64,000 nucleotides of DNA from Bernardetia sp. ABR2-2B (lineage in GTDB: Bacteria; Bacteroidota; Bacteroidia; Cytophagales; Bernardetiaceae): contig NZ_CP147020.1 in NCBI RefSeq assembly GCF_037126435.1, forward strand, positions 2,903,293 through 2,967,292, in the 5' to 3' direction. Below the pieces are notes generated by a model that saw only the letters and a program-made list of their open reading frames with translations, had not been told where the DNA came from and ran no database searches. Shown here piece by piece: positions 1 to 10,600 of this stretch. A program made the translations under genes and the position numbers. Positions within the stretch are counted from its first letter, which is position 1, and each line of letters starts with the position of its first letter.

Positions 1-1640
1 CTGTATATTGTTTCTATAAATTGATTTGTAAAAAATGGATTTCCTTTTGTTTTTTGATATATAATTTCTGCTAACTGTTTTACTTCTTCTTTTTGTTTGC
101 CAAAAGAGTCCATCAACATCGTATTAATAACTGATTTTGGAAGTTCTTTTAGCTCTATTACCTCTGTGGATGAATCAGAAACAATATCAGTTTTGCTTTT
201 ACCAAAGGGAGATAACACTTCTATTTCATTGCTTCTATACGCATTGATGAGTAATAAATAAGGTATTTTTGTTGTGTTGATGAGTAATAATAAATCTACT
301 GAAGAAAAATCTGCCCATTGCCAATCATCTAAAAAACAAACCAGTGGGTTTTCTTCTGTTGCGATAGTTGATAAAAAATTTATCATCAAAACATTAAACC
401 TATTTTGCGCTTCTTTTGCTCCCAGTTCTTCTATTGAAGGCTGTTCTCCAATAATAAGAGTGAGAGTAGGAATGACATCTGTGAGTAACTTTCCATTTTT
501 ATCTACTGCTTTGAGTATTTTTCTTTTCCAACTTGACACAACCTCATTATCTTCCATCAAAATATACTCACACCACTCTTCAAGAGCCTGTATCCATCCT
601 AAATAAGGATAATTTTGATTATTTTTATCAAATTTTCCATTTATGAAATAAGCTGATTTTTGGGTAATAGGTCTGTATATTTCACTAATAAGACTTGTTT
701 TGCCTACTCCTGAATAGCCTACTATATGTAGTGATTGGTATGCTCCCTCACTTACTTTGTCAAAAGTTTGTAGCAATGTTGTTTTTTCTGACTCTCTACC
801 ATATAATTTTTTGCTAAGGTTTAAGTTTTCAGAAAAATCATGCGCTCCCAAAGTCATTTCTCCTTCATGATTTTTTGATTTCTCAATATCTGATTTTAAA
901 CCAAAAGTAGATAAATAACGGTCTTCAGCATTTTTTTCTAACAGCTTCATGACAATATCTGATAAAGCAGTAGGAACAGTAGGACGAATTTGCTGGGGTG
1001 TTTGAGGTGTTTTGGCTAAATGAGAATGAACTATTTCCAAAGAAGAAGAAGCCTCAAAGGGCGTTCTACCTACAAGCATTTCATAAAAAGTAACTCCTAA
1101 AGAATACAAATCAGTTCTATAATCTACTACTCTACTCATTCTGCCTGTCTGTTCGGGCGAAATGTAAGCTAATGTACCTTCCAAATATTTAGGATTACCA
1201 AGATGTTTGATATAAGTATCTGTTTTGGAAGCCAGACCAAAATCAATAATTGTTAGTGTTTTGTCCGATTCATTGATTAAGATATTATTAGGGTTTATAT
1301 CTCGGTGTATAATCTCTTTCTTATGAACACGACCTAATATATCAACCATCAAAAGAGCATAATAATAAAACTCCTCTAACTCAAAACATCCTTTCTGTTT
1401 TATAAAATCTTTTACTGAAATACCTGCAAAAAAATCGCCTATTAGTGCATAACGCCCCTCTACTTTCGTTTCTTGATTTACATTTCGCACACCTTCGATA
1501 GACAAACCATCAAGTATGTCCAATTCATTCCTAAAAGAAGCTAATTGATTTAGTTCAGGAAAAGGATCTTTAAGTAGTTTGTATAACTTTTTATTTTGTC
1601 GATATACTAAAGTCTTAGAACTTTCATAGATAATATCCAT
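1..1640 (-). CDS. Ser/Thr protein kinase with AAA/STAND-type ATPase domain (3' end outside window)
   Basis: Minus-strand reading frame starting with ATG at 1640 and still open at base 1, so about 546 residues of a longer protein are visible. Residues about 60-270 form a Hanks-type kinase: catalytic loop HRDINPNNI at about 112-120, DFG at about 133-135, and an APE-like SPEQ in the activation segment. The glycine-rich loop is degenerate. From about residue 300 a P-loop ATPase follows, with Walker A GYSGVGKTS near 306 and a Walker B-like VCFLDDWQWAD near 440. This order is known from large signalling proteins (kinase, AAA_16/NACHT-like ATPase, then often GAF and histidine kinase domains); those later domains would lie outside the window. 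It stands alone, transcribed away from the amine oxidase gene. Fairly sure of both domains; overall role in signalling is inferred. Confidence 0.85.
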   Translation of the reverse strand, partial: MDIIYESSKTLVYRQNKKLYKLLKDPFPELNQLASFRNELDILDGLSIEGVRNVNQETKVEGRYALIGDFFAGISVKDFIKQKGCFELEEFYYYALLMVDILGRVHKKEIIHRDINPNNILINESDKTLTIIDFGLASKTDTYIKHLGNPKYLEGTLAYISPEQTGRMSRVVDYRTDLYSLGVTFYEMLVGRTPFEASSSLEIVHSHLAKTPQTPQQIRPTVPTALSDIVMKLLEKNAEDRYLSTFGLKSDIEKSKNHEGEMTLGAHDFSENLNLSKKLYGRESEKTTLLQTFDKVSEGAYQSLHIVGYSGVGKTSLISEIYRPITQKSAYFINGKFDKNNQNYPYLGWIQALEEWCEYILMEDNEVVSSWKRKILKAVDKNGKLLTDVIPTLTLIIGEQPSIEELGAKEAQNRFNVLMINFLSTIATEENPLVCFLDDWQWADFSSVDLLLLINTTKIPYLLLINAYRSNEIEVLSPFGKSKTDIVSDSSTEVIELKELPKSVINTMLMDSFGKQKEEVKQLAEIIYQKTKGNPFFTNQFIETIY

Positions 1641-1932
1641 ATATCAGAAATAATAATAAAATTAGCTAAAATCAGCTACAAAGTAAGACAAAGTGATTAT
1701 TTGTTACTAAAATAGAATAAAAATGTTTTAGTAAAAGCAGATGAATTGATTGAACAATTTTTATTAAAAATCTAATATAATCATTTTGATGTAATTAATA
1801 CAGCAATTTGCAATATTATTTTTTTAAACTAAAAAAAATAAGCCTTTATTTTTATAAGAATTAAAAAGTAGCTATTATTGAAAAGTCATAATTGGCTATC
1901 AATCAACTTTTTTACACAAAACTATATAATTT
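1641..1932. other. Divergent intergenic region
   Basis: About 290 AT-rich bases between the divergently transcribed kinase and amine oxidase genes. It must hold both promoters. I see no hairpin, repeat or clear short gene in it. Confidence 0.5.
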
Positions 1933-3936
1933 ATGGGCTTAAACAAATCCTTAGATTCTTTACATTCCTTTTCTAAAAAAGGAAATAAAAAAGAACAAGA
2001 GTCTAGCAATCCTTGGCTATTTGATTATCCAAATAATGCTGATTTTAATTTTAATTATTATAACCTACTCAATAATGCCAACCAAAATTCAATAGGAAAT
2101 AACACTAATCCTGCTGCTCGTATTGCCATCATTGGCGCTGGTATTTCGGGTATGGTAGCAGCAAGAGAACTTTTTAGAAGTGGTTATAAAAATATTGATA
2201 TTTATGAAGCCAGTGACAGAATTGGTGGAAGGACTTATTCTCAACCTGTAAATACGGCTCTTAATAAACATACTACATACGAGATGGGCGCAATGAGAAT
2301 GCCTTTTTTTACAGATGTAGGAAGCAAAAACTGTTTGTTAGATTATTACCGTCAGCTCTTCAGAATCCAAACAAAAGACTTTCCAGACCCTGGTTCTGCT
2401 GCTGTAAAAACGACAGGTGTTTATTTGAATGACGGACAGGGAACAAATCCAAAGTGGGGCAATGCTCCTAGCCTTATTCTTTGGGAAGGGGGACAAAACC
2501 CACCAGACCCAGCATTATTAGATGTATATGAAAAATGGAATCGATTTGCGACGATGGTTTCAACAGAGTTTCAAAGACTATATGCAACATCTAGCTGGGA
2601 AAGTTTTTGGCAATCTGTTGTTCAGACGTATTGGCAACTCAATTTTAGAGAACTTGCCTACCTTCCTACTATTGATTCTTATCAAGGAAATGGTAATTTT
2701 GGAGGACTAGGAATGACTGTGCAGGAAGCTCAATTATTTTATACGATTGGTGCTGGTGATGGAAGTTGGGGAGCTTTTTATGATATTTCTTGTTTGTATA
2801 TTTTCAGAACGCTTTTGAGTGGCTATGGAACAAACCATCAGCTTATTATTGGCAATGGAGCAGTTCTTGACGACAAAGATGCGATGCCTATTCCAGACGA
2901 GGCTACTCATAATGTAAGGGATAAAAATGGTAATTTATTGACTACACCTAGTTTTTTGGGAGTACAATCTTTTGCTGAATCTATGTTTTATCTTCCTGTA
3001 ACAAGCCAAAATGATTCAAATGGTGTGTCGTTGTATCAAGCATCTCGTATGTATCCAAATTTTGATATAAATTTGATGACTCAAACACCTGTTACCAATA
3101 TTATAAAAGACCAAGACAATGGTAAAATATATATTGCAACTCCATTGAATAACATATTGCCTTTAAGACAATTACCAGAATATGACCAAGTAATCATAAC
3201 ACCAACTACTTGGGCATTACAAACAAGCTCTTTGTTTACAGGTTTTAATTTTGATACACAATTACCTTTTGAAGTAGTAGATAGTATAAAATCTTCTCAT
3301 TGGATTACAAGTTGTAAAATATTTTATCCTCTTAGAAAAAAATACTGGGAAGATGGTGTATCTAAAATACCTCAAATTATCACAACAGATACATATCTTC
3401 AAGATATCTATGCTTACTCTGCAACAGATAGTGATGAGGGTGTTTTGTTGCTTAGTTATACGTGGGAAGATGATGCTAATAAACTCTTAGCATTAAGTGA
3501 TAATCAAACAGATAAAGAGTTTTTAGCACAACAATGCTTAGACTTTTTGGATGACATTTTGATGCGTTGTGAAAATATTCAAGAACGTGTTTCTAGGTAT
3601 GTAGATACTTCTCAACCTATTGTATTTCAATGGGCTTTACAACCTACTTACCGTGGTTGTGCAAAATTGTATCGTGAAACATCGTTCAATGAGAACTATT
3701 CTCTTCTGACCTATAATCAAGAATATGCAAAAGAATCAGGAATTTACTTTGCTGGTGAAGCCTATTCATTAGAAGGGGGATGGACAGAACCTGCTATCCG
3801 ATTAGGAGTGGATGCTGTATTGAATTTAATGAATAATACAGGAGCTACTTTTAATAATGGGTTTTCTATGGATTTATATCCAAAATATAGTGATTGGAAA
3901 CCAGAACTCAACATGGGTAATGTAGATTTGATGTAG
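1933..3936 (+). CDS. Flavin-containing amine oxidase (monoamine/L-amino-acid oxidase family)
   Basis: 667 residues. After a polar N-terminal extension of about 55 residues comes the FAD-binding Rossmann motif IGAGISGMVAARE, an acidic ribose-binding end (DIYEAS) and the GGRT motif typical of amine oxidases. Near the C-terminus, IYFAGEAYSLEGGWTEPA is the second FAD-contact motif of the family, in which a GWTEPA-like segment lines the flavin. There is no signal peptide, so it is probably cytoplasmic. The family oxidises amines or L-amino acids to imines with release of hydrogen peroxide; the substrate cannot be read from sequence. It is longer than typical 450-500 residue members because of extra segments in the substrate domain, as in L-amino-acid oxidase and tryptophan 2-monooxygenase relatives. 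Single-gene unit ending at a shared convergent terminator. Confidence 0.85.
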   Translation: MGLNKSLDSLHSFSKKGNKKEQESSNPWLFDYPNNADFNFNYYNLLNNANQNSIGNNTNPAARIAIIGAGISGMVAARELFRSGYKNIDIYEASDRIGGRTYSQPVNTALNKHTTYEMGAMRMPFFTDVGSKNCLLDYYRQLFRIQTKDFPDPGSAAVKTTGVYLNDGQGTNPKWGNAPSLILWEGGQNPPDPALLDVYEKWNRFATMVSTEFQRLYATSSWESFWQSVVQTYWQLNFRELAYLPTIDSYQGNGNFGGLGMTVQEAQLFYTIGAGDGSWGAFYDISCLYIFRTLLSGYGTNHQLIIGNGAVLDDKDAMPIPDEATHNVRDKNGNLLTTPSFLGVQSFAESMFYLPVTSQNDSNGVSLYQASRMYPNFDINLMTQTPVTNIIKDQDNGKIYIATPLNNILPLRQLPEYDQVIITPTTWALQTSSLFTGFNFDTQLPFEVVDSIKSSHWITSCKIFYPLRKKYWEDGVSKIPQIITTDTYLQDIYAYSATDSDEGVLLLSYTWEDDANKLLALSDNQTDKEFLAQQCLDFLDDILMRCENIQERVSRYVDTSQPIVFQWALQPTYRGCAKLYRETSFNENYSLLTYNQEYAKESGIYFAGEAYSLEGGWTEPAIRLGVDAVLNLMNNTGATFNNGFSMDLYPKYSDWKPELNMGNVDLM

Positions 3937-3949
3937 TCTTAGATAGTAG

Positions 3950-4002
3950 TGGACTGATACAATTATAATTCATTCATTTTAAGAAATAATAGTATCAGTC
4001 CA
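3950..4002. terminator. Convergent bidirectional hairpin
   Basis: An 11-bp perfect inverted repeat (TGGACTGATAC / GTATCAGTCCA) with a 31-nt AT-rich loop lies between the ends of the convergent amine oxidase and glmM genes, so it can serve both as a terminator. The loop is long and there is no clean T-run, so efficiency is uncertain. Confidence 0.5.
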
Positions 4003-4017
4003 TAATTTACCAAAAAA

Positions 4018-5448
4018 TCATTGCGTAATAATTTCTTTAATATCATGCATAATTTTTTGAGCTAAATGTTCAGCAGTTGCTTCCGATTGCGATTCAGAAT
4101 AAATACGAATGATTGGTTCTGTATTTGATTTTCTAAGATGAACCCACTCACTATCAAACTGAATTTTGACGCCATCAATTTTATTGACTGGATAATTTCT
4201 ATATTTATCAGAAATTTCTATTAAAACATTATCAACATCTATTTCAGGAGTAAGTTCTATCTTATTCTTCGAAATATGATAACTAGGATATTTCGAACGG
4301 AGCATTTTTGTAGTTCCTTTAAATTTGGCTAATTGAGTCAAAAATAAAGCAATTCCGACAAGGGCATCACGTCCATAATGAAGTTCTGGATAGATAATTC
4401 CTCCATTACCTTCTCCTCCAATAATGGCGTTACATTCTTTCATTTTTTCTACTACATTGACTTCTCCAACAGCAGCTGCGTGATACTCTCCACCTGCTTT
4501 TAAGGTTACGTCTTTTAGAGCTTGTGTAGAAGAAAGATTTGAAACCGTATTTTTGGTTTGTCCTTCTTCTTGATGTTGTAAAATATAATCAGAAATTGCA
4601 ACAAGCGTATATTCTTCGCCAAAAGGAGTTCCATCTTCACAAATGAGAGCTAATCTATCTACATCTGGGTCGACCACAATTCCTAAATTATAATTTCCAC
4701 TTTCGATAGTAGAACAAATATGAGTTAGATTTTCGGGAAGTGGCTCAGGATTATGTTGAAAAATTCCTGTTGGTTCACAGAAAAACTTATCTACTTGAGT
4801 TACACCTAATGCCTCTAAAAGCATCGGAATAGCAACCCCCCCACTAGAATTTACGCCATCGACAGCAATTTTGAAGTCTTTTGCTTTGATAGCTTCTACA
4901 TCCACTAAAGGCAATTCTAATATTTTCTCAATATGTTTTTGAAGATAACTATCATCAGTTGTATAACTTCCTAAGTCAGAAACTTTCACAAATTCGAAAT
5001 CATCATTTTCAGCAAATTTCAGAATTTCTTCACCTTCTTTTGCCGAAATAAACTCTCCTTTTCGGTTCAGAAGTTTGAGTGCATTCCAGTTAGCTGGGTT
5101 ATGACTAGCTGTAAGAATAATTCCACCACTAGCATTTTCCATTGGAACAGCCATTTCGACAGTCGGAGTAGTAGAAAGACCCAAATCTATCACATCAAAA
5201 CCCATTGCTTGTAAAGTAGAAGCGACAAGCTGTGAAACGAGTTGCCCAGAAACACGAGCATCACGTCCGATAATTATTTTTTGGTTTGGTGGAGTGTTTT
5301 CTTCTGCTGTCTGTGCTGTACTTGGGTTCGTACTGACCCATTTTCCATAAGCAGCAGCAAATTTGACTACATCAATCGGAGAAAGACCTTCGCCTACTTT
5401 TCCACCAATTGTTCCACGTATTCCAGATATTGATTTTATTAAACTCAA
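4018..5448 (-). CDS. glmM: Phosphoglucosamine mutase (phosphohexomutase family)
   Basis: 476 residues. The protein interconverts glucosamine-6-phosphate and glucosamine-1-phosphate on the way to UDP-GlcNAc for peptidoglycan and LPS. Visible family motifs: N-terminal SGIRGTIGG, the phosphoserine loop TASHNPANWN (Ser about 115), the metal-binding DPDVDR near 260, the sugar-binding GGEGNGG, and the phosphate-binding RKSNTEPIIRIY near the C-terminus. Bacteroidota enzymes of this type are annotated as GlmM, but the family also contains phosphomannomutase/phosphoglucomutase, so the sugar is not certain. The start is supported by the conserved MSLIKSISGIRG opening. A glycosyltransferase lies 135 bp upstream on the same strand, consistent with a cell-surface sugar role. 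Confidence 0.85.
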   Translation of the reverse strand: MSLIKSISGIRGTIGGKVGEGLSPIDVVKFAAAYGKWVSTNPSTAQTAEENTPPNQKIIIGRDARVSGQLVSQLVASTLQAMGFDVIDLGLSTTPTVEMAVPMENASGGIILTASHNPANWNALKLLNRKGEFISAKEGEEILKFAENDDFEFVKVSDLGSYTTDDSYLQKHIEKILELPLVDVEAIKAKDFKIAVDGVNSSGGVAIPMLLEALGVTQVDKFFCEPTGIFQHNPEPLPENLTHICSTIESGNYNLGIVVDPDVDRLALICEDGTPFGEEYTLVAISDYILQHQEEGQTKNTVSNLSSTQALKDVTLKAGGEYHAAAVGEVNVVEKMKECNAIIGGEGNGGIIYPELHYGRDALVGIALFLTQLAKFKGTTKMLRSKYPSYHISKNKIELTPEIDVDNVLIEISDKYRNYPVNKIDGVKIQFDSEWVHLRKSNTEPIIRIYSESQSEATAEHLAQKIMHDIKEIITQ

Positions 5449-5583
5449 AATTTCAGTATTTTATATTAGCTAGTTTTCAGACTTGCAAAAGTAGTGAGCA
5501 AAAAGCAATTTTCATAGTAAAAAAACATCTTTATTTTTTTAATAAACTTGTTTTTTGCAGATATATATTTCAAGAAATAAATT

Positions 5584-6840
5584 TTAGTCAAATAACTCTT
5601 TTATGTTCTTAAATTGAATTTCTTTATCAAAAGTATGTTGAGCTATTCTCCTTCCATTTTCTCCAAAGTTTTTTCTTTTAGCAAAACTTAGTTTTTTTAA
5701 GTTACGTATTTCTTGGCTAAGTAGTTCGTAATTTATGGAGAAGTTCTGTTGATTCTTTGTTGATTCTACTATACGACCTAAATTATAGTTGCGTATCAAA
5801 TCAGCACTTTCTCCACTTCCACAAAGTAAAATAGGTAATCCTGCTGCCATTGCTTCATATATTTTTGAAGGAACAGTTCCCAAAATTTGTTTTTTTTGAA
5901 GAATAATAGCTGCATCATAATCAGCTAGTTTTTGAGCAATTTGTTTTGGAGGAATAGCATCATAAAGAAATACTGTTTGTTTTTTGTTTGTTTTTAGAAA
6001 TTTATTTTCAATAAAGTTTTCTATTAACTCTCGTTCATTTCCATTTCCATACAAATGCAATTCGGCAGATTCTTTTTCAAAATCTATATTCTCTATTACC
6101 TCCAAGACTCCTTGTGCTACCCCTAAAAGACCTGCATAGACCAGTTTTATTGACTCTTTTTCTTTGATTTGATAGTTTTCTTTGATTTTGAAAGATTTGG
6201 AATCTATTCCATTTCTGTATAAAAAAATAGGGGTAGTAGAAACAATTTTTTGAACATAATTTACTATTTCATCAGACTGACCAATAATAAAATCCATTTT
6301 TTTATAGATAAATGCTTCAAAATTCAAAAGTAGATTGTATATTGTATGCCCTTTTATTTTGTCTAAGTCTAAAAGTACACGAGGATAAAGGTCGGAAAGA
6401 TTCAGAATAAGCGTAGGAATATAGTTTTTTTTGATAATCAATTTTGATAAAATCCAAACTGTAAAGACTGGCAAAAGAGGAGGACTTTGAACCAAAATAG
6501 TGTTAGGACGCTGTTTTTTGAGAGATGGAAAAGCAAAAAACCAACTCAAAGTCAAACTAATCATACTAAAAAGACGAACAAATGAAGAAGAAGAGTTAGA
6601 AGGATAAAAAGAAAAACGAATAATGTTTACTCCATTAATACTTTCTTTATGAATAATTTTTTTGAAAAGAAATTTTCTATACCTAGAAAAAACACTTCCT
6701 GTTGGATAATTAGGAAATGTTGTATAAACAGTTACTTTATTGCCTTCTTTTTGTAAGCGTTCTGCCAAATACTGAATACGGGAAGCACATGCTCCGAGTT
6801 CAGGGGAATAATTGGGCGAAAAGATAGCTATTTGCTTCAA
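5584..6840 (-). CDS. Glycosyltransferase family 4 (WcaI-like)
   Basis: 418 residues, GT-B fold. The N-terminal acceptor-side domain begins MKQIAIFSPNYSPELGACASRIQ, the pattern of WcaI/WbuB-type enzymes that act on polysaccharide or glycolipid acceptors. A hydrophobic stretch at about 85-110 may bind membrane. The C-terminal donor domain has LVYAGLLGVAQGV, then PSKIYEAMAAGLPILLCGSGESADLI, in which the glutamate contacts the nucleotide sugar. Known members build exopolysaccharide or O-antigen; donor and acceptor cannot be read here. It precedes glmM on the same strand with a 135-bp gap and may be cotranscribed. Confidence 0.8.
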   Translation of the reverse strand: MKQIAIFSPNYSPELGACASRIQYLAERLQKEGNKVTVYTTFPNYPTGSVFSRYRKFLFKKIIHKESINGVNIIRFSFYPSNSSSSFVRLFSMISLTLSWFFAFPSLKKQRPNTILVQSPPLLPVFTVWILSKLIIKKNYIPTLILNLSDLYPRVLLDLDKIKGHTIYNLLLNFEAFIYKKMDFIIGQSDEIVNYVQKIVSTTPIFLYRNGIDSKSFKIKENYQIKEKESIKLVYAGLLGVAQGVLEVIENIDFEKESAELHLYGNGNERELIENFIENKFLKTNKKQTVFLYDAIPPKQIAQKLADYDAAIILQKKQILGTVPSKIYEAMAAGLPILLCGSGESADLIRNYNLGRIVESTKNQQNFSINYELLSQEIRNLKKLSFAKRKNFGENGRRIAQHTFDKEIQFKNIKELFD

Positions 6841-6983
6841 AAAATAAATAATGATTAGTGTTTAGTGTTTAGTGATTAATTCTGTGAACAAAAAAAATTA
6901 CTCACTACGAACTACAAAAATAGCTAATTATTTATTTCAAAAAATCACTTTGTGATATAGAACTAAATTATCAAAATTTTATT

Positions 6984-7481
6984 ATGTCAAAAATACATCA
7001 ATTACAAATTCAGATTACTGTTTTCGAAACTGAAAATGAACTTTCTAAGAAAGATTTATCATTATTAAATGAAGCTAGAGCAGCTACAAAAAGAGCTTAC
7101 GCACCTTATTCAGAGTTTTCAGTAGGTGCAGCCATTCAATTACAAAATGGAGAGGTAGTTTTGGGAAGTAATCAAGAAAATGCAGCTTATCCCTCTGGAC
7201 TTTGTGCTGAACGAACAGCTATTTTTTCGGCTTCTACTCAATTTCCAAATGAAATAATAGAAACGATTGCCATTGCTGCCAAGCCTCAAAAAGCTACCGA
7301 TTTTATTGCTATTTCACCTTGTGGGAGTTGTCGTCAAGTAATGTCTGAATATGAAAATAAACAGGAAAAGCCAATCCGAATGATTATGGAAGGAAATAAT
7401 AAATCTATTTATGTTATACATTCTATTGCTGATTTATTACCACTGAAGTTCTCAAAAAATAGTTTGAAAAATATTACTTGA
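6984..7481 (+). CDS. cdd: Cytidine deaminase
   Basis: 165 residues, tetrameric-type size. It deaminates cytidine and deoxycytidine to uridine forms in pyrimidine salvage. Zinc site: C74-A-E76, with Glu76 as proton shuttle, and P112-CGSC, supplying Cys113 and Cys116. The substrate motif PYSEFSVGAAI is at 41-51 and N-E-N-A-A-Y at about 65-69. The gene is divergent from the glycosyltransferase and stands alone. Confidence 0.92.
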   Translation: MSKIHQLQIQITVFETENELSKKDLSLLNEARAATKRAYAPYSEFSVGAAIQLQNGEVVLGSNQENAAYPSGLCAERTAIFSASTQFPNEIIETIAIAAKPQKATDFIAISPCGSCRQVMSEYENKQEKPIRMIMEGNNKSIYVIHSIADLLPLKFSKNSLKNIT

Positions 7482-7697
7482 AGTGACTCAATGGTAGTTT
7501 GAAGGTCATCTATTTATTTCAATTACATAAAAAGTAAACTCCTTTTCACAAATAGGTCTATAAAAATAAAAAGCTTGTCGAAAACATTTTATGTTACTAT
7601 TGAAAGTAAGTTATTTAGCATTAAATTTGACTATTTGAATTAGGTCAACAATTACATTTACTTATGCACTTTACCTTTTGCTGAAATGACTAGATAC

Positions 7698-10600
7698 ATG
7701 AAAAATTTATACTTCATAACTTTTATCTTTTTGTTCTTTGCCCTGAAATCTACTAACGCTTTTTCTCAAATAGACACTCGTTTTTGGTTTGCAGCACCTG
7801 AGGTAACTAATGGGCATGGAGACAGAGATATATTTATGCGTGTTGCTGCTTTTGATCAACCTGCTACAGTAGTAATTAGTATGCCTGCTAATCCAGCTTT
7901 TACGCCCATAGTAGTTAATTTAGCTGCTTTTGGTTCAGCAAATACAAACCTTACTCCTTTTATAAATTTGATAGAAACTCCTAATATGACAAATTTAGCA
8001 GGAGCGGATAACGATGCGAATCGAAATTACTCTACCATTTTTCGCTCAGGATTACTGGTAGAATCAACAGCAAGAATTACAGCTTATTATGAAGTAAACA
8101 GAGGCAATAACCCTGATATTTTTGCATTGAAGGGAAAAAATGGACTAGGAACAGATTTTTATGTTCCCATGCAAACAGCTTGGAATCATCAGAATGGACA
8201 AAATCCAAATGGACACTCTGGTTTTGTGATTGTAGCTACAGAAAGTAACACTACAGTAACAGTTACTACTACAAGACCTACTCGCTCTTTCGGAACTGGC
8301 GCAACTGGAACTACTGCCCCTGCAGGTACTTATACAATAACTTTAAATAGAGGACAAACTTATACAGTTGCAGCTCAACAACCTTCTGCGGGAAATGCCC
8401 CTGCAGGTTCTCGTATTGTATCTGATAAGCCAGTAGCTGTTACTTTGTATCATGACTCTATTAGAACTGGTGCAGGAGGGTGTTATGATTTGGCAGGAGA
8501 TCAGCTTGTTCCTGTTGATATTGTTGGAGATGAATATATTATTATGCGTGGAACATTAGGAATACCTAGCTCAGCACAACCAGAAAAAGTATATATTTTG
8601 GCTACTCAACCTGGAACAACATTTACAGTAAATAGAAATGGAACTCCCATTGCAGGAACGCCTACTCTAGCAGCGGGGCAACAGTATATATTTGATATGG
8701 CTATAGGAACTGCTAAAGCGTATATTAAATCTAATAAACCTATTTACGTCCTTCACATGTCTGGTTATGGCTGTGAAACAGGAGCTGCTATTCTTCCTCC
8801 TATCGAATGTACAGGTTCTCGTTTGGTTCAATTTAATCGTTCTACAAATGAGAATTTTAGCTTGACTCTACTTGTGAAAGAAGGAGGACAAGGTGACTTT
8901 ACACTCAATGGTGTTGCAATTCCTGTATCTAACTTTTCTCCTGTACCTGGTTCGCCAGATGTAGATCCTGCTAATGGAACACCAGATTGGTATTCGGCTC
9001 GTATTGATTACAATACAACCTTAGTTCCTTTAGGAGGAAACAGAATCGAAAATAGTAGTACACTCTTTCATGCAGGTGTTACAAATGGTGGTGCTAGTTC
9101 AGGTTGTCGTTATGGATATTTTTCTTCTTTTAATTCACTTAATTTAGGTCCTGATATTGCTATTTTTTATGGTTCGAATGTAGTACTTGATGCAGAAACT
9201 TATGGTGCAGTTAGTTATACTTGGAATACCACACCTGTACAAACAACACCACAAATCACAGTAAATGTAAGACGTACAAGAGATTATATTGTTGCTGTAG
9301 ATTTAGGTCGTTGTATAGTCTATGATACTATCTGTGTAGGTACAGTAGAATATGTTTGGATTGGAGATACCGATGATGATTATGGAAAATTTTCCAATTG
9401 GAGTGCGCCTTGTGGAGAAGATGGAATACCTGACTGTGAACAAGATATTGTTGTTCCTGCTTTGGTAAATGGAATACCTCCTGTGAATTTTCCTAGAATA
9501 TATGATAATGAAACACAAGCGTGTCGGAATATCATTATTGAAAATGGTGCTAGTCTGACCATTAGTCCATTAGGTCGTCTTAATGTTTGTGGAGATATGG
9601 TTCATTCTGGTTTTTTGAATATGCCTACTGGTTCTCTATTAGAATTTAGAGGACTTCAACCACAAACCTATACACAAAACGCAACAGGCACAGGAGAGTT
9701 TGCCAGGTTACAAATCAATAACTTAACTCCCCTTCCAGATGTACCTCGTTTGAAGGTTTCAGATGCAGGAACACAGAATATGGTAGTAAGCCCAACAGGA
9801 ACACTTACTTTTATTAGAGGTGTCGTACGTACAGAAGGTTTGAAAGAAGTTGTTGTCCGTAACCCATCTCCTTCCTCCATATTAGGATATTCGTTTGCTA
9901 ATAGTACTAATGATAGATTTGTTGGTGGAAGACTTAGGCGTTCGACAAATCCAATAGGCACTTATGACTTACCTGTCGGTTTGGCTGTTGAAAATATTGG
10001 AGCTGCAAGTCCTGTAGCTACCAAAAGAGCTACTATTGTGAATACCGTAGCAGCAGATTGGATAAACGATGCAACTTTCTGTGCCTTAAATCCCTTTCCT
10101 AGTAATCGTGTTATAAACTTGACTGATAATAGAAGTGCTGTTGCAGATGCACCTCTTTACAAACATATCGCCTTTCCTGCATCCGTAGCTATTTTAGGTA
10201 ATGCTCCAAGAACTACCGAAGCTTGGGTAAGGATTAGTAGTAACCCTAGTAATGGAGCTATTTTCTATTTAGGCAGAGATGCTGCAAAAGAATTATTTGC
10301 CTTACGTAAAATAGGAACAGGTAATGGATATAGAATTGATTTAGGTGGAGGAATTATAAAAGACTTCAATTTAGCTGGAACAGTAGGAACTTGGCAACAT
10401 TTTGCTATGACTTACAATGGTATATCAGAAGTAAAAGTATATCTAAATGGTAATGAAGTAGAGTCTCTTAATATTGCAGATTTGAATACTACAGGAAACT
10501 TTTATGTCGGTAGATATAGAAACAGTACCAACCAAAATTGGTATCTAGCTGGTAGATATGATAATGTAAGAGTTTGGAATGTAGCAAGAGCGCAAGCAGA